Assembly: GCA_032768795.1 (NCBI GenBank)
Contig: CP136491.1
Location: forward strand, 1,178,001 to 1,242,000
From: Tremella fuciformis
Taxonomy: Eukaryota; Basidiomycota; Tremellomycetes; Tremellales; Tremellaceae
Length of the DNA: 64,000 nt
Reading direction: 5' to 3'
Shown here piece after piece: positions 55,796 to 64,000 of this stretch. The stretch's first letter is position 1. Each line of letters begins with the position of its first letter. Made by a program: the position numbers and the translations under genes. The notes beneath the pieces are model-generated. The model searched no databases and was not told the DNA's origin. It worked only from the letters and a program-made list of their open reading frames with translations.

Positions 55796-58135
55796 GGGAC
55801 GCTGAGAACATACGAGAGGTCCAGCGGCCCCATCAAGACATCCTCTCGGCCACCTCCCCTCCCCATTCACCTCCCAACCCCCCTGTATCACAATCACCTT
55901 TAATCCCGAACCTCGACGAAGAAGCGAAAGATGAGAAGGCACTGGTTGCCACGGACGGAATAGCTAGTGATGAGGAGGCATGCATTCGTGGTGAGGTTTG
56001 CTGTTTAGGCAGAGAGCAGGCTGTCGTGTCAGGAAGCGTCAATCAAGTCGACGGGGTGAAGGTGCTGCTCGACACCGGGGCCACTGGTAACTTCGTCGAC
56101 TCTGTGTTCGTTGAACGGCATCACATCCCCTGTTACCCACTCCATCGACCCCGGCAACTCCTCCTCTTTGACGGTAAACCAAGCTCAGCAGGACAAGTAG
56201 AAAAGGGAGTGACGGGAACAGTAAAAGTCCTAGGCGGTGAAGGAAGGGAAGAGTTAGGTGTGACAACATTGGCAGGAGCGGACGTGGTGTTGGGATATGA
56301 CTGGATGAAGGAGAACGGTGTGATATTGGATGCTGGAAGGAAGAAGGCGACAAGGAAGAGGACAGGCGGGAAAGAGACGAACCAGGAGAACGGACCACAG
56401 AACCTCGACGAGGTCTCTCGACTATCAGGAACATTGGAGACCAAGGCGGAAAGGCGACAAGGTAGACGAAGGAGCAGACGATCGAAGGCGAACAGCATTG
56501 AGCTCCCATTCAACCGATGGGAGCAGAACCAGGGAAATACAGTCGAGCTATGCGGCACAGTGACCGAGGAGTTGAGCGAGAAGGAGGCATATATCGACGT
56601 CCTACCCGACTATGACGAGTACGAACTCAGCCCAGAAGAGGAAGCAGCCGTGCAACATCTTGTCCCGGAGCGATATCACGAATACCTCGAGGTCTTCCAT
56701 CCTCGACGAGGGGTAGAGACGCTTGCTCCAAGTAGAGAATACGACCTACGCATCACGCTTAAACCTGGAGCCGACCTACGAGTGGCCCCGCTGTATAGCC
56801 TGAACCCAGATCAGATGGATGCGCTCGACAAGTTGCTGGATCGAGAGAGAAAGGCTGGAAGGATTCGACCCTCGAACTCGCCCTATGGGTCACCAAGCTT
56901 CTTCGTACCAAAGAAGGCCCAAGGAGAACTGAGAATGGTTGTCGACTATCGCAAGCTCAACGAGATGACGGTGCCAGACGCGTACCCGCTACCCCTGATA
57001 TCCCAAGTGACCGATGACCTAGCCAAGTCGAGATACTACACGAAACTCGACTTGCCGGGAGCATACCAGCTGCTCCGGATGGCTCCTGGACATGAGAAGT
57101 TCACAGCATTCCGTACCCCTCGAGGAATGTTCGAGTCACTGGTGGTGCGAGACGGACTTCGGAACGCGCCGAGCGTGTTCCAACACTTCTTGAACGAAGT
57201 CCTGCACGAATTCCTGGGAAAAGGGGTCATCATCTACATCGACGACATTCTCATCCATGCGGAGAACCTCGAGGAACTTAGGAGATTGACTAAGGCGGTG
57301 CTGGAGGCGTTGCGGAAGGCTGGACTGTTTGTGAAGGCGTCTAAGTCGGAGTTCGAGCAGACTAAGGTGAAGTTCTTGGGCTTCATCATCTCGCACGAGG
57401 GCGTCGAGGCTGACAGTGGGTATGTCGAGGGTGTTCGCAATTTCCCTACCCCTCGAAACCTACACGAAACTCGACGGTTCCTCGGTCTTGCGAGCTATTA
57501 CCGACGCTTCGTACCGCAATTCTCCAAGCTCGCTGGGCCTCTCTTGCACCTCACAAGGAAGGATATCGACTTCCATTGGGGAGATGGACAGCAGTGGGCG
57601 TTCGAGGAGATCAAGAGGCGAATGAGCGAAGCACCAGTGATCGCTCACTTCAACCCGACGTTCGAGACTATCATCCAGACAGACGCCTCGGTCTATGGAT
57701 GGGGGTTCATCATCTCGCAGGTGAACTCCTCGACAGGACAAGAACACCCTGTTGCTGTCGAGTCGGGAGCCTTCTCAGGAGCGGAGCTCAACTACACCAC
57801 CACGGAGAAAGAGTTCCTCGCGATCGTTATGGCCTTTAAGCGGCGTCGACACCTCCTTCTGCAGGTTACCTCGACGATCTTGACCGACCATCTCAACCTC
57901 ACATACTGGATGGAGCCACAGAAACTCAGCCCTCGAGTTGCGAGATGGGTGGATACCCTGGCTGGCTTCTCATACAAGATCGTCTATCGACCAGGAACCA
58001 AGGCAGCCTACCCGGATGCATTATCGAGGAGGGCCGACTACATCCCACAGGGCAAGGACGCAGAACCAGAGCTAGTTCAAGCCCTGCCAAGCTTCGACGA
58101 GGAGAGTACGGTCACATCCAGTCTGGGCTACATGT
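55790..58135 (+). pseudogene. Gypsy pol, 5' part: protease, reverse transcriptase, RNase H
   Basis: In the -1 frame relative to gag. Protease: VKVLLDTGATGNFVDSVF. RT: MVVDYRKLNEMTVPDAYPLP, YYTKLDLPGAYQLLRM, active site IIYIDDILIHA, ASKSEFEQTKVKFLGFIISH. RNase H: IIQTDASVYGWGF, TTTEKEFLAIVMAF, ILTDHLNL. The segment normally FEYLVMPFGLTNAP reads FESLVVRDGLRNAP, so a conserved RT motif has decayed. Reading stops soon after 58135 where copia is inserted. Confidence 0.9.
58131..58135. repeat. Target site duplication CATGT, left copy
   Basis: CATGT directly abuts the left copia LTR; the same five bases follow the right LTR at 63190-63194. Confidence 0.85.
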
Positions 58136-58453
58136 CGACGGAATCTTAGCTCTGAGGCAATGGGATTCCGGTCACCTGTTGCCCGCTCAGCACTTGCTAT
58201 GAGTGATGCATTCGGACTTACCTGTTGCCCGCTCAGCACTTGCTATGAGTGATGAGGAGGGCAACAGGCGGCGGCATTCTACAAGGTCGTCGAGGGTGTC
58301 GGCGTTATATGCGGAGTTATCGTTGTGGCAGCTTCCCCTGCCTCGTCGAGGATGAACCTCGTCGAGGCACAACCTCGTCGAGGATGTGTGTGCCTCAACG
58401 AGGCTACTCGAGGCTGAGTCAAGCTCATGTGAGCGTACTACCTATTTCCGTCG
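58136..58453 (-). repeat. Copia 3' LTR (left copy)
   Basis: 318 bp bounded by CGACGGAA and TTCCGTCG, perfect 8-bp inverted ends. It contains palindromic CCTCGTCGAGG boxes at 58341, 58357 and 58373 (16-bp period) and a mutated one at 58393. It differs from the right LTR at 58397 (A instead of G). Confidence 0.93.
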
Positions 58454-58462
58454 CCTCCCCTC
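58454..58462 (-). promoter_or_regulatory. Copia polypurine tract
   Basis: On the minus strand GAGGGGAGG lies directly against the 3' LTR, the expected plus-strand primer. Confidence 0.8.
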
Positions 58463-58472
58463 GCGAGCATGT

Positions 58473-61400
58473 CTATTGACTCTGCTGCTCTGCTTCTCCT
58501 TGTCTTCCCAAGCCCAGTAGCTGCCGAAGCTGTCTCGTCTTCTCGGCCGAAAGGTTCTTGGTCAGGATGTCGGCTCGGTTGCTGTCCGTTGGTGTGTATT
58601 TGAGCTCAAGCAGTCCACCAGCTTGATGCTCTCGTATCCACTGGGCTCGCATGTCGAATGCTTTGTTCAGCTTGAACCCGTGTTGATGTTTGGCCAGTTG
58701 AATGGCTCCATTGTTGTCGTTGTAGATAGGCACTGCCCCATCTATACCGAGGTCGAGGTCGTTCAATAATTGCCTGAGCCATATTGCCTCTTTGCCCGCT
58801 TCTGTTGATGCTAGGAGTTCGGCCTGTGTCGTCGAGAGTGCGACTGTCGGTTGTCGCCTGCTTTTCCATGACACAATGCCCCCGTATGTATTGAAGACGT
58901 AGCCGGTTGTACATCGACGTGTGTCGAGACATCCACCCCAGTCTGCGTCTGCCCAGCCTAGCAGTGCTCTTCTTCCTGCATGTGCGTCAAAGGTGAGTGC
59001 GAGATCTGATGTTCCTCGCAGGTACCTTAATAGGTGCTTTGCGGCCCTCCAATGTGCGAGTGACCATTTGCTGATGAAGCGACAGAGCAGTGATGCTGCG
59101 TAGGCGATGTCGGGTCGGGTGATCGTGGCAATATAGAGGATTGACCCGGCGAGTGCTGGAAATGGTTTATCTCGAGCCTCGTCGACCTCCTTTGGCGTAG
59201 CCTCGACGAGCTTTGCGTCAGGCAAGATTGTCTTGCAGGCTTTGCCGGGTTCACCGAAGCGTTGAAGAACTGCCTCGATGTAGTGCTCTTGTGACAGGTA
59301 CATCTTCTTGTTTGACCTATCTCGGTAGATGTTGATACCGAGGAAGTAAGAGACCGGTCCTTGGTCCTTGCACTCGAGTTCCTTGTTGATCTTCCGTTTG
59401 ATCTCGTCAATTGTTGATCGATCGTTGCCGGCTATGAGCATGTCGTCAACGTGGACTGAGATCATGCACCGCTTGTGTCCTTGTCGCAGCGAGTAGATGC
59501 ATGGATCCGCTAGGGTCGGTTTGAAGCCTAGCTCCCGTAGGAACTCGTCGAGGCGCTTGTTGAACAAGTGCGGTGATTGTCGGAGACCGTATAGTGATTT
59601 CCGGAGGTGCAGAACGTGTCCGGCGGCGATGTCGCTGCCTTCTGGTGGCTCGATGAAGATGTCCTTGTCGATGTTGGCCTTGAGGAATGCTCCAATGATA
59701 TCTATTTGGTCGCATTCCCAGTCGAGGTAGTTGACGATGGAGAGGAACAGGCGGAATGATGACTTGTGGGTGACTGAAGCAAAGAGTTCGTCGAAGTCTC
59801 GTCCTGAGACTTGTTGAAATCCTCTCACAACGAATCTGGCCTTGTGCTGACTCGCTTTGCCCGTGTCCCCGTCAATCTTGCGGGTGAATACCCATTTGCC
59901 TGTAAGAGTGCGGTGATTCTCCTTGGGAACCATCTCCCACACTCCGTACTTCTCCATCTTTCCCATCTCCTCGTCCATGGCCGATTTCCAATCCTCCCAG
60001 TCTGCGGCTCGACGAGCTTCGGTGTACGACTGGGGGTTGTTGAGTGACTGGGCTGATAACGCGTGCTCTATGGCTACTCGGTTATAGTCCATGTCGATGT
60101 CGTGCAGAGGGTGATGACTAGGTTCTTGGCCCGCTAGTCTCCCCGACCGTCTTGGCTCATCTGCATCGGCCGCTGTGAGCTCGTTTAGTCGACGATCGGG
60201 ATCCTCTGGTCCGTCGTCGGGATTCGGTTCCGGGCTCGGTGCATCCTCTCGGATGTACTCATTGACCCAGCCTCTTCCTTGCCTGGGTACGGCTTGGGGA
60301 GGTATGTCGTCCATCTCTTCCCTTTGTTCCTCTTCTTCTGGTGCCTCCCCTGCCTCGACTATCTCGTTCAGCTCGATTGATGTATCGTCATCCTCGTCGA
60401 GGCTCGTCGATGCTTGTCGAGGTTCAGGTTGAGGCGGCTCCAGAATCCGTCGCGGTTCATCTGAACGTGGCGTTGTCTTCTTGCCCGTGATGAATGTAAC
60501 GTCTCGACTTGCGATGACCCTGTTGGTTTGGGTCAACACCTTGTAGCCCCAGCTCCCTTCTGTGTATCCCAGCAGTCGACCGCATTGACCCCGCTCGTCG
60601 AGCTTTGATGCGGGGCTCACAACTCGATAGATGCAGTGTTGGCCAAATGGCTGCATTCCTTCATATCGTATGTCAATGTCGTGATGTGGTCGAAAGAGAG
60701 CGACAGGGATTTTTCCTTGGGAGTCTGGTAGCCTGTTTCTGGTGGAGACTACATATCGTAATGCGTCGACCCAGAATTGACTTGACAGGTTCGAGTCCGC
60801 GAGACATGTGCGGATGTCATTGAGGATGGTGAGATGGACGCGCTCGACTCGACTGTTTTGATTGTGTGCGTCGGTCGGCGTGAGGGTATGCTCAATTCCC
60901 TTGCTTTTACACCAGTGGCTGAATTCCTTGCTCGTGAACTCGCCTCCTTGGTCTGAGCGGATGGTCTTGACCGTTCGATCAAGCTGATTCTCTGCCAACT
61001 TGATGTAGTCTTGTAGTGCTTCGGCTGCATCCGACTTCTTCTTGATTGGTATAGCTTGCACAAATTTGCTATGGTCGTCGTAGCAGGTGAGGAAGTATTG
61101 GAAGCCTTCTCTCGACTGGACGGTCGCTGGTCCCCATAGATCGACTGATACCTCGACGAGGGGTTTGCCGGCTCGCCGCGGGTTAGGTAGAGATGCCGAG
61201 CGCGTTGCCTTTCCTTTCAGGCAATCCATGCATTCGACTCTCCGAAACAATCCCGTCCACTTTGCGCCTAGCTTCCCCTCTTTCCCGAGCTCCCAGACCT
61301 TCCTCATGTTCGAGTGACCTAGGCGCTTGTGCCAGGTGAGGAGGCGGTTGTCTTCGGCTTCAGTGTTTTCTCTTGCCTGAAGTGCTCGGTGAATGCGCGA

Positions 61401-62774
61401 GGTGGTGCGTACCGGTGTGTCGTCTACAACCCATAGGTTGCCGAGCTTCTTGCCCCGGAGGATGACCTTTCCTTTCTCGACCAATGTAGCCGAGTCACTC
61501 GAGAAGCGCCAATGGGTCCCTGTGTATGGACCGAGGCGCTGTGTGGAGAGGAGGTTGTGCGTGAATGAGGGGACATAGAGGGCGTTCTTGTACCATACGT
61601 TCTCGAATGTCAGGCGGCCGGAGTGTGTAGCCTCGACAATTGACCCATCTCCGATCTGGATTTTGATGGGCTTGTCGAGCTTGGTGAGGTGGGAGAGGAG
61701 GTGTTTGTCCTTGATAAACGGACTTGTAGCACCGCTGTCGATGATGATGGAAGTGGAGGGAAGGTTATCGTGGGCGTGCAGTGCGATCTCTGTCGCATAA
61801 TAGCCTTCCTCCTTTATCTCCCTCGACGAGCCTCTCTTGGCCTCACTTGATGAGTCGTCTCCTGACTCGCTCTGCTCTCTCGCCTTCATTCCCTTCCCCG
61901 CTTGTCCTCCTTGCTTCTTCCTCCTGTCTGCTTCCTTTGCCGACCTCTGCTCCTGGATGTGCTTCGGCACTCCAATCACTTTCCAGCACTCATCTGTGGA
62001 GTGCCTCCCCTGATCCGGATGGTGGATGCATCTCTTGCCTGCCGGTTTTGGTAGAGATTTGCTGAGCATCCCCATCTCGTTTACGCTCTCGCCCTTTTGT
62101 TGACGTCGGCGGTGTTCATCGGCAACCCTATCGATAACCTCGTCGAGATGGATCTTGTTCGACGAGGTCCCTGAGTAGAAGGTCGATGCGAGGAGGCCGT
62201 ATGAGGACGGTAGGCGACGGATGGCGGCGTATGCGCCGATCTGGTTGGCGAATTGCTCAAGGGTGAGCTTGGAAGTGATGGCGGAGGAGGTGATTTCGGC
62301 CAACTGTGACCGGATAGCAGTGAGATGAGGTTCGGGGTCCTCATTCTCTGGGATGGTCTCGCCAAATATCGATGACCATAATTCGGCTAGGCGAGATCCG
62401 TTATCGGCCCCATATGTGGTGACCAGGTGATCGTAAAGCCCCTTCGGTTGAGGATTCTCGAAGTCGATCAGGCTCGAGGGAAGCTTATTTTGGACAGTCT
62501 CTGTCAGACTGCCGTAGAGAGTGGAGAGGGCGGTGGACTGCTCCTTCTCATGCTCGTATAGAGCAACTGCTCTCTTTGATGTCTCGGCTGCTGTGGCCGG
62601 ACTTGACACTGGATATCGAGCCTCGACGAGTGCTCGGATCGCTGACGCGTCTTTGGTGATGTGTGGGACGAGGCCGGCGGATCCGAGGACGACTCGAATC
62701 TCGCGCACCCACTGGGCGTAGTTGTCGCGCCCGTTGAGCTTACGCTCTTCTTTCACCGTATGCACAGATGGCAT
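58473..62774 (-). CDS. Copia Gag-Pol polyprotein
   Basis: 1433 aa, no internal stop. The Gag region (about 1-230, KLNGRDNYAQWVREIRVVLG) is followed by a zinc-knuckle variant RCIHHPDQGRHSTDECWKV; protease SIIIDSGATSPF; pre-integrase LLTWHKRLGHSNMRKV with CMDCLKGK; integrase DDE core with VSVDLWGP, IRSDQGGEFTSKEF and RVERVH; RT with GKWVFTRKIDGDTGKASQHK, ITRPDIAYAAS and active site SVHVDDMLIAG (His in place of the usual Tyr); RNase H ALLGWADADWGG, VALSTTQAELLA, YNDNNGAIQLA. Order integrase before RT defines Ty1/copia. A single ORF implies no frameshift between Gag and Pol. Confidence 0.96.
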   Translation of the reverse strand: MPSVHTVKEERKLNGRDNYAQWVREIRVVLGSAGLVPHITKDASAIRALVEARYPVSSPATAAETSKRAVALYEHEKEQSTALSTLYGSLTETVQNKLPSSLIDFENPQPKGLYDHLVTTYGADNGSRLAELWSSIFGETIPENEDPEPHLTAIRSQLAEITSSAITSKLTLEQFANQIGAYAAIRRLPSSYGLLASTFYSGTSSNKIHLDEVIDRVADEHRRRQQKGESVNEMGMLSKSLPKPAGKRCIHHPDQGRHSTDECWKVIGVPKHIQEQRSAKEADRRKKQGGQAGKGMKAREQSESGDDSSSEAKRGSSREIKEEGYYATEIALHAHDNLPSTSIIIDSGATSPFIKDKHLLSHLTKLDKPIKIQIGDGSIVEATHSGRLTFENVWYKNALYVPSFTHNLLSTQRLGPYTGTHWRFSSDSATLVEKGKVILRGKKLGNLWVVDDTPVRTTSRIHRALQARENTEAEDNRLLTWHKRLGHSNMRKVWELGKEGKLGAKWTGLFRRVECMDCLKGKATRSASLPNPRRAGKPLVEVSVDLWGPATVQSREGFQYFLTCYDDHSKFVQAIPIKKKSDAAEALQDYIKLAENQLDRTVKTIRSDQGGEFTSKEFSHWCKSKGIEHTLTPTDAHNQNSRVERVHLTILNDIRTCLADSNLSSQFWVDALRYVVSTRNRLPDSQGKIPVALFRPHHDIDIRYEGMQPFGQHCIYRVVSPASKLDERGQCGRLLGYTEGSWGYKVLTQTNRVIASRDVTFITGKKTTPRSDEPRRILEPPQPEPRQASTSLDEDDDTSIELNEIVEAGEAPEEEEQREEMDDIPPQAVPRQGRGWVNEYIREDAPSPEPNPDDGPEDPDRRLNELTAADADEPRRSGRLAGQEPSHHPLHDIDMDYNRVAIEHALSAQSLNNPQSYTEARRAADWEDWKSAMDEEMGKMEKYGVWEMVPKENHRTLTGKWVFTRKIDGDTGKASQHKARFVVRGFQQVSGRDFDELFASVTHKSSFRLFLSIVNYLDWECDQIDIIGAFLKANIDKDIFIEPPEGSDIAAGHVLHLRKSLYGLRQSPHLFNKRLDEFLRELGFKPTLADPCIYSLRQGHKRCMISVHVDDMLIAGNDRSTIDEIKRKINKELECKDQGPVSYFLGINIYRDRSNKKMYLSQEHYIEAVLQRFGEPGKACKTILPDAKLVEATPKEVDEARDKPFPALAGSILYIATITRPDIAYAASLLCRFISKWSLAHWRAAKHLLRYLRGTSDLALTFDAHAGRRALLGWADADWGGCLDTRRCTTGYVFNTYGGIVSWKSRRQPTVALSTTQAELLASTEAGKEAIWLRQLLNDLDLGIDGAVPIYNDNNGAIQLAKHQHGFKLNKAFDMRAQWIREHQAGGLLELKYTPTDSNRADILTKNLSAEKTRQLRQLLGLGRQGEAEQQSQ

Positions 62775-62859
62775 GACGGAGGACCACTTCGAGGCTGGCG
62801 GTGCGTAGGCAAGGTCGACGAGTTTGTTGACGCGTTCTATCTACCGCGACTTGTCGAAT

Positions 62860-62871
62860 GAGACGTTACCA
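62860..62871 (-). promoter_or_regulatory. Copia primer binding site
   Basis: The minus strand reads TGGTAACGTCTC immediately after the 5' LTR, complementary to a tRNA 3' end (CCA). The tRNA was not identified. Confidence 0.75.
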
Positions 62872-63189
62872 CGACGGAATCTTAGCTCTGAGGCAATGGG
62901 ATTCCGGTCACCTGTTGCCCGCTCAGCACTTGCTATGAGTGATGCATTCGGACTTACCTGTTGCCCGCTCAGCACTTGCTATGAGTGATGAGGAGGGCAA
63001 CAGGCGGCGGCATTCTACAAGGTCGTCGAGGGTGTCGGCGTTATATGCGGAGTTATCGTTGTGGCAGCTTCCCCTGCCTCGTCGAGGATGAACCTCGTCG
63101 AGGCACAACCTCGTCGAGGATGTGTGTGCCTCGACGAGGCTACTCGAGGCTGAGTCAAGCTCATGTGAGCGTACTACCTATTTCCGTCG
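62872..63189 (-). repeat. Copia 5' LTR (right copy)
   Basis: 318 bp, 317 identical to the left copy, with the same CGACGGAA...TTCCGTCG ends and the intact fourth palindrome CCTCGACGAGG at 63129-63139. Confidence 0.93.
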
Positions 63190-63194
63190 CATGT
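63190..63194. repeat. Target site duplication CATGT, right copy
   Basis: Five bases identical to 58131-58135. After it the gypsy pol frame resumes. Confidence 0.85.
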
Positions 63195-64000
63195 TGCGAG
63201 CGTTGGTGGAAGACGAAGAAGGAGGAGAAGACGAAGAAGAAGGAGAAGACGAGGAAGGAGAATTGAGGGGACTGTCTCGAGGAGAATTGAAGGAAGGGCA
63301 GGGCGGAGATGAGGACTTGAAGGATACATTGGAGGAGCTTGGGGAGCTAAGAGAGGAGAAGAGGATTACAAAGGAGGAGAACCCAAGGGCATGGTCACTG
63401 GCAAAAAGACTGGGCCTCGACGAGGCAAGCAAGATCAAGTTCGACGAGGATGGTCTACTCAGGATCAACGGGCGACTCTACATCCCGGACATCAAACAGG
63501 CAAGAGTAAAGGTCATGCGAGATCACCACGAGGGGCAATTGGCTGGACATCCTGGAGTTGCGAAGATGCTGGAGCTGGTTAGGAGGGAGTACTGTTGGTT
63601 GGGACTAAGACGGGATGTGGAGAAGTATGTGAGAGGGTGTGCAGTGTGTCAGCGGTGCAAACCGGTGCGTCAGCGTCCCCATGGACTGTTACACAGCCTG
63701 GAGATTGCTGACAGGCCATGGTCCTCGATATCCATGGACTTCATCGAGGAGCTTCCCGCCAGCTCGGGCTTCAACTCGATCCTTGTCGTCGTCGACCGGC
63801 TCACCAAATGGGCTATCTTCATCCCTACGACAACTCGGCTCAACACGGCAGGCCTGGTCGACCTTGTCCTCGACAATGTGGTAGCGCAGCATGGGCTACC
63901 CACGAGCATCATCTCGGATAGAGGAAGCAAGTTCACCAGCAAGCTGTGGGGGGCAATGTGCAACACCCTCGGCATCAAGGTCAGCCTTTCGACGGCCTTC
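63191..64000 (+). pseudogene. Gypsy pol, 3' part: integrase (continues past the window)
   Basis: Open to the window end. A Glu-rich spacer is followed by the H2C2 zinc domain (HHEGQLAGHPGVAKML; CWLGLRRDVEKYVRGCAVCQ) and the catalytic core (ISMDFIEELPASSG, VVVDRLTKWAIFIPT, IISDRGSKFTSKLW). The first Asp and second Asp of the DDE triad are visible; the Glu lies beyond 64000. Separated from the RT by the copia element. Confidence 0.9.

Larger units (their letters stand above)
58136..63189 (-). mobile_element. Complete Ty1/copia LTR retrotransposon
   Basis: 5054 bp, minus orientation. Two 318-bp LTRs with one difference, CATGT target duplication, a TGG primer site abutting the 5' LTR, a purine tract abutting the 3' LTR, and one uninterrupted 1433-aa Gag-Pol frame. 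Insertion is young and the copy may be competent. It interrupts gypsy pol. Confidence 0.96.
54230..64000 (+). mobile_element. Ty3/gypsy LTR retrotransposon, interrupted by a copia element; 3' end off window
   Basis: Starts with the LTR at 54230 and carries Gag, a -1 frameshift site, and Pol in the order protease, RT, RNase H, integrase (the integrase after the domains typical of Ty3). It is broken between RNase H and integrase by the 5.05-kb copia insertion 58136-63189 (plus a CATGT duplication). Damage: one in-frame stop in gag and the insertion. It sits in the integrase-like gene 53539-54229. Confidence 0.9.

Overview
The window is 64 kb of fungal nuclear DNA. It is dense with intron-rich genes of basidiomycete type: most introns are 36-60 nt, begin GTNNGT, and carry a CTGAC/CTGAT/CTAAC-like branch site only a few bases before the AG. 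Gene content (SNF5 with a C-terminal GATA-like finger, STE3-type receptor, Lcb1, His7, 9-1-1 clamp Rad1, HSF-type regulator) fits a basidiomycetous yeast, most likely Tremellomycetes. That placement is inference from gene structure, not from a search. All gene models were spliced by hand; phases were checked exon by exon wherever exon positions are given.

Layout. Positions 1-5430 hold five minus-strand genes in tandem for small secreted Thr/Ser-rich proteins of one unrecognised family; three end in the same RPGFW tail and four have a TATA box upstream. Positions 5750-48000 are a compact block of housekeeping and conserved genes on both strands: ABHD12-like lipase, Dabb protein, a conserved unknown, SNF5, SUB2, an N2227/carnosine N-methyltransferase-like protein, LCB1, HIS7, a coiled-coil unknown, SRP receptor alpha, a STE3-type pheromone receptor, a HERP-like ubiquitin-like membrane protein, an ADIP-family coiled-coil protein, a Jupiter/HN1-like protein, proteasome alpha-2, an NmrA-like protein, RAD1, eIF1, FYV7, a GPI-anchored cupredoxin and MCM5. 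After a 2.2-kb stretch without a convincing gene comes an HSF-type transcription factor (50580-53001) containing a 6-nt microexon.

From 53.5 kb to the end there is a three-level nest of mobile DNA. An integrase/transposase-like gene with an HTH is cut by a Ty3/gypsy retrotransposon (5' LTR 54230-54664). That element's Pol is in turn split by a complete Ty1/copia retrotransposon on the minus strand (58136-63189, two 318-bp LTRs differing at one base, target duplication CATGT, uninterrupted 1433-aa Gag-Pol). The gypsy integrase resumes at 63190 and runs off the window. Both LTRs carry regularly spaced CCTCG-A/T-CG palindromic boxes (17-bp and 16-bp period) although the elements are unrelated.

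Most neighbouring genes share short divergent or convergent intergenic regions and no operon-like logic is expected. The parts most likely to be new are the tandem secreted family, the phased palindrome boxes with self-primer-like complementarity in the retroelements, the copia LTR ends that are not TG...CA, and several splicing oddities (6-nt microexon, two GC-AG introns, a 484-nt SUB2 intron).
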